Below are positions 1 through 8,639 of a DNA stretch of 43,545 bases, in pieces. Source of the DNA: Candidatus Azobacteroides sp. (lineage in GTDB: Bacteria; Bacteroidota; Bacteroidia; Bacteroidales; Azobacteroidaceae); NCBI GenBank assembly GCA_009783445.1, contig WRFY01000110.1:1-43545 (forward strand), given 5' to 3'. Positions within the stretch are counted from its first letter, which is position 1. Every line of letters starts with the position of its first letter. Made by a program: the position numbers and the translations under genes. The notes below the pieces were generated by a model. The model ran no database searches. It had not been told where the DNA came from and worked only from the letters and a program-made list of their open reading frames with translations.

Positions 1-110
1 AAACTTGGACGATGGCTTTCATCCCCAACCAAAAGATCAGCCCCCAAAATACCTTCGTCATCCGAAATAAAAAATTCCTCTGCATCTCGCTGGAAACTAA
101 ATTCAATCAT
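1..110 (-). CDS. Possible 5' end of an unidentified gene running off the window
   Basis: On the minus strand an open frame starts with ATG at 110 and runs to the window edge with no stop, about 36 codons. The peptide begins MIEFSFQRDAEEFFISDDEG and is acidic. An in-frame TAA lies a short way upstream, so the start can only be this ATG or the adjacent TTG. No family is recognised. The opposite strand is also open here, so the coding strand is uncertain. If the tRNA fragment at 247-288 is an attachment scar, this gene would be the outermost gene of an integrated element to the left. Confidence 0.3.
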   Translation of the reverse strand, partial: MIEFSFQRDAEEFFISDDEGILGADLLVGDESHRPS

Positions 111-246
111 CAAGGCGCCCTGCCCTTAGTCGAAGGAAAATTTTACCCCCTCGAGTGATCCAGTAATTTGCAATTATTTTGCAAAATTATTTTTTAATTT
201 TTATATATGATTGATTATTATATAGATAAAATATAATAATTTATGT

Positions 247-288
247 CTCATAATCAGGGAGTCCTTGGTTCAAGCCCAAGTGGGACCA
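247..288 (+). other. 3' part of a tRNA(CAU), probable attachment-site scar
   Basis: The sequence matches the 3' portion of a methionine-type tRNA. It has anticodon-loop bases with CAT at 249-251, the 3' anticodon strand at 254-258 and a 5-nt variable loop. The T arm is perfect: CTTGG (264-268), a TTCAAGC loop, then CCAAG (276-280). The 3' acceptor strand TGGGACC is followed by discriminator A at 288. The 5' part (acceptor 5' strand, D arm, 5' anticodon strand) is absent. Bases 180-246 are AT-rich and do not pair with it. Tyrosine integrases commonly recombine in the anticodon loop or T arm and leave such a 3' copy at the far end of the element, so this is most simply an att site. A decayed tRNA gene is the alternative. 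Confidence 0.65.
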
Positions 289-309
289 CAAAGGGATAAT
301 GAGTGATTT

Positions 310-345
310 ACCTATTGTATATTTTTAAGTGCAATGGGTATTTTT
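310..345 (+). terminator. Rho-independent terminator-like hairpin
   Basis: Bases 310-317 pair with 332-339 over 8 bp, with one G-T pair, around a 14-nt AT-rich loop. A T-rich run follows. It lies just downstream of the tRNA fragment and could be the original terminator of that tRNA gene. The rest of 346-540 shows no gene. It holds only a 6-bp hairpin at 400-419 of no evident role. Confidence 0.4.
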
Positions 346-540
346 GTTTTAAAATAGTTGGTTTCTATGCTGTCGCAATGCTTTGCAAATATCGATTATG
401 TCATGGTAAAGGGCATGACGAAGTCAAGCGCGAAGCGATAGGAAAAGCGATTGAAAAATAAGCACAGGGTACGAAACGATTTATTTCTCAATCCGTCACA
501 ATCTTACATTCTTTCTCTTTTCTCTTATTCTATAATTCAT

Positions 541-548
541 TATCTTTG
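541..548 (+). promoter_or_regulatory. Bacteroidota-type -7 box (TAnnTTTG) for the TPR gene
   Basis: TATCTTTG matches the TAnnTTTG -7 consensus of the primary sigma factor of Bacteroidota. It sits 25 nt before the ATG at 574. No clear -33 TTG is seen at the usual spacing. It supports the ATG at 574 over the upstream TTG at 451. Confidence 0.5.
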
Positions 549-573
549 TCCATACATTTTTATTGCATGCGAT

Positions 574-3567
574 ATGAGAAAAATAATGCCCTTGTGGATT
601 TGTTTTCTGTGTATTCAATTGGCTGATGCACAACGTTCGAGCGACTATATTTCATCGGATCGTCTGTTTAAGGAAGGAAATGCTATGTTTGTGGATAAAA
701 ATTATGCTGGATGTATTGACAAAATTACTCAATACAAAGTCCACGCAACAAATCCTTATTTGATCGAAGAATCGGATTTCTTATTGGCTGCTTGCTCTTT
801 TCATCAAGGCAAGGAAAAGTCGGGTCATGAACTCAGGGAATTTCTGGATAATTATCCTCAAACGCGCCACCGGAATGAAGCCTGTTTCATGATTGGCTCG
901 GTTTATTTTCAGAATAATGATTACGAAATGGCAATTTATTGGTTTAATCAATGCAATATCGATATGCTTTCCGAATCCGAGTCGGAAGATTACATTTACC
1001 GGACAGCGATCATTCGCCTTCAAAACGATGAAAATGAAGAAGCGGATCGTTTGTTCTCCACCTTGCGGCAGCGTAGTCTGAAATACAGAGGCGCTTCCGA
1101 ATACTATTTGGCTTATATTTCGTATAAAGAAGAAGATTACGACCGAGCGTTGAGTCAATTTTTGCAAGTAAAAAACGATGCTGAATTTCAACCGGAAGTA
1201 TCGTATTATATTACTCAGATTTATTTTACTCAGGAAAAATTCAAGCAAGCCATTCAGGAAGGTTTGGCTGTGCTGATGAATTATCCCAACAATCGCCGAA
1301 ATTCCGAAATAGAACGGATTGTAGGCCTTTCCTATTATTACGAAAAAAATTATGCGAAAACCGTCCAATATCTGAGGCCTTTTCTTACAAAAAGCGAATC
1401 GCCTTTTTCAAAAGATTATTACATAGTGGGCTTATCTTATTATCAATTGGGAGATTACGCTAATTCGGCCGAATTTCTGCAGAAAAGTAATCCGACTGAC
1501 AATGTCTTGGGACAGAGTACATATCTTTATCTTGGCCAGTCGTATCTTAAATTGGGAGAGAAGAACAATGCTTTGCGCGCTTTTGAATCTGCTTCGCGAA
1601 TGAATTTCGACGCTTCGGCCAAAGAAACGGCAATGTATAACTACGCTATCCTCTTGCATCAAAATTCGGTTTCCGGTTTTGGAGAATCGGTTAGCGCTTT
1701 GGAAAATTTTTTGAACGCCTACCCCCAATCCATTTACAGCGATCAGGTAAACGATGCTTTGATCGATGTCTATTTGACAACGAAAGATTATGCTACGGCT
1801 TTGCGTTCGATTTCCAAAATCAATTCTCCCGGGTGGAAAATATTGGAAGCCAAACAAAAAATTTACTATTACTTGGGGACAGTAGAGTTTACAAACGGCC
1901 ATTACAAGTCGGCCATCGACTATTTTACACAGGCCGCCGCTTCGGGCGATTATGCAGTCGACGAAAAGGAAGCCGCTCTTTACTGGAGAGCCGAATCCTA
2001 TTACCGGCAAAACAATTACATCCAGGCGGCAAGAGATTATCAAGCTTTTTTGAATACAAACAATCAAAGTGGTGATTTAGCGGCAATGGCCAACTACAAT
2101 CTGGGTTATTGTGCATTCAAGCAAGGAGATTATGAACAGGCCAAAGACTACTTCCAAACATTTATCCGGAGGGGAAAAAACGATAAGAGCTCTTTGGCGG
2201 ATGCATTTGCCCGCTTGGGCGATTGTTATTTCTACAATCGGCAATTCGAGGATGCTGAAAACGCTTATAATCAATCGGCAAGCATTATGCCTTCGATGAG
2301 CGATTACGCTTTGTTTCAAAAAGGATACGTATTGGGTTTGCAGAAAGATTATAGGGGTAAGGTGGAACAGATGAATCGATTGATCAAAGATTTTCCGGAA
2401 TCTCCTTATGTTGCGGATGCAATGTATGAAAAAGGGCGATCGTATGTTTTATTAGACAATTCGACGGCTGCTATCGAAACGTATCAACTTTTATTGAACA
2501 AATATCCTCAAAGCAATCTGGCGCGTAAAGCCGGTTTACAGATTGGTTTGTTGTATTACAATTCCAATCAGATTCAACAGGCTGCTATGGCTTACAAAAA
2601 CTTGATCAGCAGGTATCCCGGAAGTGAAGAAGCCAGAATAGCGCTTCAGGATTTGAAATCGGTTTATTTCGATTCGAACGATATTGCTTCTTATGCCGAC
2701 TATGTTCGATCGCTGGGGGGAGCGGTCAAATTTGAGACTTCGGAAGAAGATTCGTTGACTTACCTGGCAGCGGAACGCTTTTTCTTGAAGGGGAATATCC
2801 AAGAAGCTCAAAAAGCTTTGAACAATTATTTGCAGGCTTTTCCCATTGGAGCGTTTAACCTCAAAGCGCATTATTATTTAGCCAACACCTATTACGAGCA
2901 GAAAAATTACGCTCAGGCGAAAAAGGAATATGCCAAAGTATTAGATGCGGGAAGTACGCAATTTTCGGAAGAAGCGATTGCCCGTACTGCTGAATTGCAA
3001 TACAACGATAAGGAATACGAAGCCGCCATGCGGTCGTATGAAAATTTGCAAAATATGGCCGACAGCAAAGCCAACCGCGAAATCGGTTCGTTGGGCGTTA
3101 TTCGTTCGGCTGCGCAATTAAAGAATAATAATGCGATTATTCGCTCTGCTAATATCTTGTTGACTGACAAAACGCTTAATCCTGAAATTGCTGCGGAAGC
3201 CAAATATTACAGGGCCAAAGCGTATGCGGAAGTGGGAGAAAAAACCAAAGCCGTATCCGATTGGGAAGATTTAGCTCAGGATACGCGAACAGCTTTCGGC
3301 GCAGAAGCAAGATATTTGTTGGCGCAATATTATTTCAACGAAGGCAATGTGAAAGAAGCGAAAATAGTGATTAACGATTATATCCAACGGGGTACTTCGC
3401 ATGCTTACTGGCTGGCGAAAAGCTATATTTTGTATTCTGATATTTTTGTTGCGGAAAATAACAAACTGCAGGCACGCCAGTACTTGGAAAGTTTGCAGGC
3501 CAACTATAAAAATAAAAATGACGATATTCAAAACGTCGTGAAAGAACGATTAGAAAAATTGAAATGA
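574..3567 (+). CDS. Large tetratricopeptide-repeat protein, secreted/periplasmic
   Basis: This frame encodes about 997 residues. From the ATG at 574 the protein begins with a basic MRK, a hydrophobic segment and LADAQ, a convincing signal peptide. The open frame extends back to a TTG at 451, but that adds an unrelated 41-residue stretch and overlaps the promoter. Almost the whole mature protein is TPR/Sel1-like helical repeats, seen as recurring A-x(2)-Y-x(3)-G-x-Y/A patterns from about residue 60 to 990. Such proteins serve as periplasmic or outer-membrane-associated scaffolds; the partner cannot be read from the sequence. It is followed after 37 nt by hflX and may be co-transcribed with it. 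Family assignment is secure, function is not. Confidence 0.85.
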   Translation: MRKIMPLWICFLCIQLADAQRSSDYISSDRLFKEGNAMFVDKNYAGCIDKITQYKVHATNPYLIEESDFLLAACSFHQGKEKSGHELREFLDNYPQTRHRNEACFMIGSVYFQNNDYEMAIYWFNQCNIDMLSESESEDYIYRTAIIRLQNDENEEADRLFSTLRQRSLKYRGASEYYLAYISYKEEDYDRALSQFLQVKNDAEFQPEVSYYITQIYFTQEKFKQAIQEGLAVLMNYPNNRRNSEIERIVGLSYYYEKNYAKTVQYLRPFLTKSESPFSKDYYIVGLSYYQLGDYANSAEFLQKSNPTDNVLGQSTYLYLGQSYLKLGEKNNALRAFESASRMNFDASAKETAMYNYAILLHQNSVSGFGESVSALENFLNAYPQSIYSDQVNDALIDVYLTTKDYATALRSISKINSPGWKILEAKQKIYYYLGTVEFTNGHYKSAIDYFTQAAASGDYAVDEKEAALYWRAESYYRQNNYIQAARDYQAFLNTNNQSGDLAAMANYNLGYCAFKQGDYEQAKDYFQTFIRRGKNDKSSLADAFARLGDCYFYNRQFEDAENAYNQSASIMPSMSDYALFQKGYVLGLQKDYRGKVEQMNRLIKDFPESPYVADAMYEKGRSYVLLDNSTAAIETYQLLLNKYPQSNLARKAGLQIGLLYYNSNQIQQAAMAYKNLISRYPGSEEARIALQDLKSVYFDSNDIASYADYVRSLGGAVKFETSEEDSLTYLAAERFFLKGNIQEAQKALNNYLQAFPIGAFNLKAHYYLANTYYEQKNYAQAKKEYAKVLDAGSTQFSEEAIARTAELQYNDKEYEAAMRSYENLQNMADSKANREIGSLGVIRSAAQLKNNNAIIRSANILLTDKTLNPEIAAEAKYYRAKAYAEVGEKTKAVSDWEDLAQDTRTAFGAEARYLLAQYYFNEGNVKEAKIVINDYIQRGTSHAYWLAKSYILYSDIFVAENNKLQARQYLESLQANYKNKNDDIQNVVKERLEKLK

Positions 3568-3604
3568 AACACTATTGGATTCTGTTTTTTAATAAAAACA
3601 ATTT

Positions 3605-4834
3605 ATGAAAGAATTTATACTCACTGATACTCAAACGGAAAATGCAGTATTGGTCGGATTGATAACGCCCGAACAAAACGAAATAAAGTCGAAAGAATAT
3701 TTGGATGAATTGGATTTTTTGGCTTCTACGGCAGGCATCAAAGCGGTGAAACGATTTACGCAACGGTTGGATCGACCGAATTCGGTTTCGTTTGTAGGCT
3801 CCGGCAAATTGCAAGAATTGAAAGAATATATTGCGAACGAAGAGAATCAAATTGGAATGGTCATTTTCGATGATGAGCTTTCTTCCAAACAGTTGCGTAA
3901 TCTGGAAGGCGAATTGAAAGTGAAAATACTGGATCGTACCGGACTGATTTTAGATATCTTTGCCGGACGAGCGCAAACGGCGCATGCTAAAACGCAAGTC
4001 GAACTGGCTCAATACAATTATATGCTTCCGCGATTGACCCGCTTGTGGACGCACCTGGAACGGCAAAGCGGAGGGGGTAGCGGTGGATTCCGGATGCGGG
4101 GTCCCGGAGAAACGCAATTGGAAACTGACCGGCGGATTATTCTTAGCAAAATTGCCAAATTGAAAGAAGACTTGAAGGAAATCGACAAACAAAAAGCGAC
4201 CCAACGAAAAAACAGGGGACGGTTGGTGCGAGTCGCTTTGGTAGGCTATACCAATGTGGGTAAATCGACCTTGATGAATCTTTTGAGCAAATCGGATGTA
4301 TTTGCCGAAGACAAACTTTTTGCCACTTTAGATACGACCGTCCGCAAAGTAACGATCGACAATCTTGCGTTTTTGCTGGCCGATACAGTGGGATTTATTC
4401 GCAAGCTTCCCACTGAATTGATCGAATCGTTCAAATCGACTTTGGACGAAGTGCGCGAAGCCGATTTGCTGGTGCATGTCGTGGATATTTCTCATCAAGC
4501 TTTTGAAGAACAATTGGAAGTAGTGACTCAAACCTTGAACGACCTTATGCAGGAAGTCAAGCCTTTTCTGATTGTTTTCAACAAGACGGACGCTTTTTCG
4601 TATGTGGAAAAAGAAGAAGATGATTTAACTCCGAGAATACGGGAAAATATCTCATTGGAGGAGTTGAAAAAAACGTGGATGAATAAACTAAATGAAAATT
4701 GCGTTTTTATTTCCGCACGAGAAAAACAAAACATTGAAGAGTTGAAAACTTTGTTGTACAAAAAGGTAAAAGAAATTCATACCCAACGATTTCCGTATAA
4801 TGATTTTCTTTACCAAGAATACGATGAAGTCTAA
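3605..4834 (+). CDS. hflX: GTPase HflX
   Basis: A 409-residue protein of usual HflX length. HflX is a ribosome-associated GTPase that can split stalled 70S ribosomes under stress. The N-terminal HflX domain spans about residues 10-200 and ends in the family signature around 158-176 (GGSGGFRMRGPGETQLE). The G domain has G1 GYTNVGKST at 214-222, G3 DTVG at 260-263, G4 NKTD at 326-329 and a G5-like SAREK at 370-374. The ATG follows the TPR gene by 37 nt, and the DUF4954 gene follows after 52 nt, so the three could form one transcript. Nothing looks damaged. Confidence 0.95.
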   Translation: MKEFILTDTQTENAVLVGLITPEQNEIKSKEYLDELDFLASTAGIKAVKRFTQRLDRPNSVSFVGSGKLQELKEYIANEENQIGMVIFDDELSSKQLRNLEGELKVKILDRTGLILDIFAGRAQTAHAKTQVELAQYNYMLPRLTRLWTHLERQSGGGSGGFRMRGPGETQLETDRRIILSKIAKLKEDLKEIDKQKATQRKNRGRLVRVALVGYTNVGKSTLMNLLSKSDVFAEDKLFATLDTTVRKVTIDNLAFLLADTVGFIRKLPTELIESFKSTLDEVREADLLVHVVDISHQAFEEQLEVVTQTLNDLMQEVKPFLIVFNKTDAFSYVEKEEDDLTPRIRENISLEELKKTWMNKLNENCVFISAREKQNIEELKTLLYKKVKEIHTQRFPYNDFLYQEYDEV

Positions 4835-4886
4835 AATTTTGCTCTTGCGAAAGTAAAAAACGGATCAGAAGAAAATTTTTTTAACG

Positions 4887-6866
4887 ATGTATAGACAACT
4901 TACAAAAGAAGAAATTGCAATTTTGGAATCTCAAAATTGCAGAGCAGAGAATTGGAATGCAATAGAGGTGAGTACGGGATTTGAGACGAGCCATATTCAC
5001 CACGTTGCTTTTTCGGGAAACATCCGGTTGGGGCAATTCAACTCCTTGTTTAGTTTTCCAGGAGGGGTAAAGAAGCATTCCGGTCTTTATCAGGCGACGC
5101 TTCATGAGTGTGAAGTAGGGGATAACGTTTTGATTGAAAACGTTCAAAATTACATTGCCAATTATAAGATTGGCGCGAATACCTTCATACAGAATGTTGA
5201 TTGTATAGTGGTAGATCAAAAATCCACTTTCGGAAACGGCGTTGAAGTGGCGGTATTGAATGAAACAGGGGGGCGCGAAGTGAAAATCAATGATAAACTT
5301 TCGGCGCATATAGCCTATATTCTGGCGCTTTATCGTCACCGTCCTCAATTAATTGCCCAGTTGAATGGGATGATCGATTATTATTCCCAAAAGCATGCTT
5401 CCGAAACAGGAACAATAGGGGAGAATGTTTGCATCACCAATACCAGTTTGATACGGAACGTCCGAATTGGCGATAATGCGCGGGTGGAAGGAGTGTGCCG
5501 TCTGGAAAACGGAAGCATCAACAGCAACGAGTACGATCCCGTGCATATCGGTTACGGCGTCATTGCTGAAGATTTCATTATCTGTTCCGGTTCGAAAGTG
5601 GAAGACGGCGTTATGCTTACCCGCTGTTTCGTAGGACAAGCTTGCCGCTTGGGACATGCCTACTCAGCTAGTGATTCGCTGTTTTTTAGTAATTGCCAGG
5701 GAGAAAACGGCGAAGCATGTTCGATTTTCGCTGGTCCTTATACCGTTACGCATCATAAATCTACCCTGCTGATTGCCGGCATGTTTTCTTTTATGAACGC
5801 CGGTTCGGGTTCCAATCAAAGCAATCACATGTACAAGTTAGGGCCGATTCATCAAGGAATCATCGAACGGGGAGGGAAAACGACCAGTGATTCTTATATT
5901 CTATGGCCGGCTAAAATTGGCGCTTTCTCGCTGATTATGGGGCGGCATTACCGCAATCCAGATACTTCCGACATGCCGTTTTCGTATTTGATCGAAAACA
6001 ACGACGAAACCGTTTTGGTTCCGGGAATCAATCTGAAAAGCGTGGGTACGATCCGTGATGCGCAAAAATTTCCAAAGCGCGACAATCGGAAAGATCCCAA
6101 TCGTTTGGACCAAATCAATTTTAATTTGTTGAGCCCTTACACCGTTCAAAAAATGTTTAGAGGCGTCGAAATTCTGAAAGGCTTGCAGGAACACTGCGGC
6201 GAAATTTCTGAAAGCTATACCTATCAAAGTTGTAAGATTAATAATTCATCCTTGAGACGCGGTTTGGAGTTGTATGATAAAGCCATTCGTAAATTTTTGG
6301 GCAACTCTCTTATTTCCCGTTTGGAACATTATACCGATTCTATTGACACTGTTCGCGAGCGGCTGAAACCGGATACTCCGATTGGTTTGGGAAAATGGCG
6401 CGATATCGCCGGCGTTTTGATGCCGAAACAGACGGTAGATGAACTGCTGAACGGCATCGAATCTGGAGAAATATCCAAATTGAAAGACATCAATGCTTTC
6501 ATTGCCAAGGCGCACGAAAATTATTATTCTTACGAATGGACCTGGGCTTGGGATAAAATCCAATGGTACTACCATTTGAAATTGGAAACCATTACTCCGA
6601 ATGATATTGTCCGGATAGTAGAAGATTGGAAAGAAGCGGTGGTCAGTCTGGATCAAATACTCTATGAAGATGCAAAAAAAGAATTTTCACTCAATGCGCG
6701 AACCGGCTTCGGCGCTGACGGCGATAACAACGAGCAGCGTCTGGATTTTGAACAAGTACGCGGAGTTTTCGAAAAAAACACCTTCGTAGCTTCCCTGATC
6801 CAACACATAGAGAGAAAGACAAACCTGAGAAACCGTGTAGTGGAAGAAATGAAAGGCTTGTCTTAA
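4887..6866 (+). CDS. DUF4954 family protein (left-handed beta-helix, acyltransferase-like)
   Basis: A 659-residue protein matching in length and opening sequence (MYRQLTKEEI...) the DUF4954 family that is nearly universal in Bacteroidales. The N-terminal two thirds contain runs of hexapeptide-like turns (for example IGDNARVEGV, IGYGVIAEDF, IGAFSLIMG), which indicate a left-handed beta-helix as in sugar-nucleotide acyltransferases and pyrophosphorylases. The last 200 residues are helical, with a Trp-rich segment near 550. There is no signal peptide, so it is probably cytoplasmic. The reaction is unknown. It closes the TPR-hflX cluster, and an AT-rich restriction-modification cassette follows. 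Confidence 0.85.
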   Translation: MYRQLTKEEIAILESQNCRAENWNAIEVSTGFETSHIHHVAFSGNIRLGQFNSLFSFPGGVKKHSGLYQATLHECEVGDNVLIENVQNYIANYKIGANTFIQNVDCIVVDQKSTFGNGVEVAVLNETGGREVKINDKLSAHIAYILALYRHRPQLIAQLNGMIDYYSQKHASETGTIGENVCITNTSLIRNVRIGDNARVEGVCRLENGSINSNEYDPVHIGYGVIAEDFIICSGSKVEDGVMLTRCFVGQACRLGHAYSASDSLFFSNCQGENGEACSIFAGPYTVTHHKSTLLIAGMFSFMNAGSGSNQSNHMYKLGPIHQGIIERGGKTTSDSYILWPAKIGAFSLIMGRHYRNPDTSDMPFSYLIENNDETVLVPGINLKSVGTIRDAQKFPKRDNRKDPNRLDQINFNLLSPYTVQKMFRGVEILKGLQEHCGEISESYTYQSCKINNSSLRRGLELYDKAIRKFLGNSLISRLEHYTDSIDTVRERLKPDTPIGLGKWRDIAGVLMPKQTVDELLNGIESGEISKLKDINAFIAKAHENYYSYEWTWAWDKIQWYYHLKLETITPNDIVRIVEDWKEAVVSLDQILYEDAKKEFSLNARTGFGADGDNNEQRLDFEQVRGVFEKNTFVASLIQHIERKTNLRNRVVEEMKGLS

Positions 6867-6944
6867 AAAATTTGATTATTTGAAAATGCCGATACCGTGC
6901 AGCAAAATAAGAAAGAAATTGTAATTTTGCAGAAAACTACTCGT

Positions 6945-6999
6945 ATGAAATATCCATGGTGGGCAAACATTATTTAAGGTATTCGCATGGGTATTTCAT
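6945..6999 (+). repeat. 14-bp inverted repeat upstream of the methyltransferase
   Basis: Bases 6945-6958 (ATGAAATATCCATG) are the reverse complement of 6986-6999 except for one G-T-compatible position. They enclose a 27-nt loop. The structure lies 33 nt before the methyltransferase start in the only sizeable gap beside the restriction-modification genes. It could be an operator, a leader hairpin or the edge of the inserted cassette. There is no T run, so it is not a simple terminator. Confidence 0.55.
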
Positions 7000-7031
7000 C
7001 TGAGAGTTTAAAGAATGTCAAGTATTAAAAC

Positions 7032-7958
7032 ATGCATGCAAAAGATTCTTTATTTAATTATATTGAAGCAGATCATCATTATGAAATCAGGAATGACGAC
7101 TGTTTGCCTGTTCTCAAAAAAATAGAAAATAATCAATTTGATCTTATTCTTACTTCTCCTCCTTACAATGTAGGAAAATCGTATGAAACTACGACAAGCA
7201 TTGAACAATACCTTGAATCTCAAGAAATAATTATTAGCGAATTAATACGCGTCTTGTCCGAAAAAGGCAATTTGTGTTGGCAAGTAGGAAATTATGTTCA
7301 TAAAGGAGAAGTTTTTCCTTTGGATATTTATTATTATTCCATCTTCAAAAAATACGGTCTTCAATTAAGGAATCGGATTATTTGGTATTTTGGACATGGA
7401 CTTCATGCAAGAAAAAGATTTAGCGGACGATATGAAACAATTTTATGGTTTACTAAATCAGACAATTATATATTTAACCTTGACAATGTACGAATTCCGT
7501 CTAAATACCCGGGGAAAAGATATTTTAAAGGCCCGAAAAAAGGACAAATATCTGGAAATCTGTTAGGGAAAAATTCAAGCGATATATGGGAAATTTTGGA
7601 GCAAGATTGGGATAAGGCTCTATGGGATATTCCCAATGTAAAATCCAATCATCCCGAAAAAACGCAACATCCATGCCAATTTCCAATTGAGTTAGTTGAA
7701 CGTTGCGTTTTAGCATTAACGAACGAAGGAAGTTGGGTGCTTGACCCATTTGCAGGAGTTGGATCGACTGTGTTAGGCGCATTAAAAAATAATCGCAACG
7801 CTATCGGTATTGAAAAAGAAGAAGTTTACTGTCGTATAGCCGAACAACGCATTCAAAAATTAAAAGAAGGCATTTTAAAAATCCGTCCCGTAACGAAAAA
7901 AATATATCAACCAACAGGTAAAGAAAAAGTTTCACAGTTACCATTGGAATGGATGTAA
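7032..7958 (+). CDS. Type II site-specific DNA methyltransferase, beta class
   Basis: A 308-residue modification enzyme. The catalytic motif IV TSPPYN (41-46) precedes the S-adenosylmethionine-binding motif I DPFAGVGST (238-246), which is the beta-class order. SPPY is common in N4-cytosine enzymes, but adenine methylation cannot be excluded. The target-recognition region lies between, around residues 105-215. The endonuclease gene starts 25 nt downstream, making a compact two-gene restriction-modification unit. It protects host DNA from the partner nuclease. Codons are more A/T-rich than in the flanking genes, consistent with acquisition by transfer. The frame is intact. Confidence 0.9.
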   Translation: MHAKDSLFNYIEADHHYEIRNDDCLPVLKKIENNQFDLILTSPPYNVGKSYETTTSIEQYLESQEIIISELIRVLSEKGNLCWQVGNYVHKGEVFPLDIYYYSIFKKYGLQLRNRIIWYFGHGLHARKRFSGRYETILWFTKSDNYIFNLDNVRIPSKYPGKRYFKGPKKGQISGNLLGKNSSDIWEILEQDWDKALWDIPNVKSNHPEKTQHPCQFPIELVERCVLALTNEGSWVLDPFAGVGSTVLGALKNNRNAIGIEKEEVYCRIAEQRIQKLKEGILKIRPVTKKIYQPTGKEKVSQLPLEWM

Positions 7959-7983
7959 TTGACGATCACAATGAATAATTCTT

Positions 7984-8597
7984 ATGAAAATAGCTCAAAA
8001 ATATTCGCATCTGAATGGTGAAGAGTATTTGATTGTTCATCATGGTAAACTTTATAAAGAAATAATTACCACCGTTGAAAGTATTGATGCTCAAGAATAT
8101 TTGACAAAAGAGAGCAAAGAAAAAACGATGCTGGGTAAAAAGTTGTATAGTCCCATTGAATTGAATAAGATTTTTAATGAAAAGTTTAACAGCTTGGGTT
8201 GGCATGGAAGCAAATACAGATATTACGTTACAACAGAACCAAAATTACTTCCAGAACTCATAAGTCTTTCTTATGAAAAGCAGAAAGTTTTTTTAATTGA
8301 ACATGGCGTTGAAAACCCCATATCTTCTTATAAACAAACCGATTTTGTCAAAGAACGAATTGCTATAGAAGTTCAATTTGGAAAATATGCTTTTGTCGCT
8401 TTTGACTTGTTTGTTAAGCACTTGCTTTTTTATTCAGGCAATGAAATTAATCTTGGTATTGAAATATTATTAACAAAAAGGATGCATCTCAAATGAGCAG
8501 TGGAATTGCATATTATGAGGGAGAAGTTTATAACATATTGCGACAAGGTCGCAATAATCCACCTGTTCCCTTGTTAATATTGGGAATAGAGCCTTAA
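7984..8597 (+). pseudogene. BglII-like type II restriction endonuclease, frameshifted near its 3' end
   Basis: The first frame (7984-8496) gives 170 residues. D120, E129 and Q131, in TDFVKERIAIEVQ, have the spacing of the BglII active-site triad D84-E93-Q95 (D, eight residues, EVQ). It stops at TGA 8494-8496. In the -1 frame an ATG at 8493, overlapping as ATGA, continues for 34 codons to TAA at 8597. The peptide there (SSGIAYYEGEVYNILRQGRN...PLLILGIEP) reads as the natural continuation of a nuclease core: strand, helix and final beta strand. Restoring one A in the AAA at 8491-8493 would join the frames. Either the enzyme is inactivated, or the two parts are made by coupled translation, or the base is a sequencing error. 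The intact methyltransferase lies upstream. Confidence 0.75.
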
Positions 8598-8639
8598 AAA
8601 ATCGTATATCTCATTACATCATTTAAATATAATAATTAT

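Noticed and set aside
400..419. 6-bp perfect hairpin GTCATG/CATGAC upstream of the TPR gene
   Set aside because: Short, with no T run and no nearby gene start; likely chance.
451..573. Upstream TTG start for the TPR protein
   Set aside because: The added 41 residues hide the signal peptide and contain the TATCTTTG promoter box; the ATG at 574 is better.
8536..8556. 9-bp hairpin TATTGCGAC/GTCGCAATA as a frameshift stimulator for the endonuclease
   Set aside because: It lies 43 nt past the overlap, too far for the usual 5-9 nt spacing, and the AAATGA site is not a slippery heptamer.
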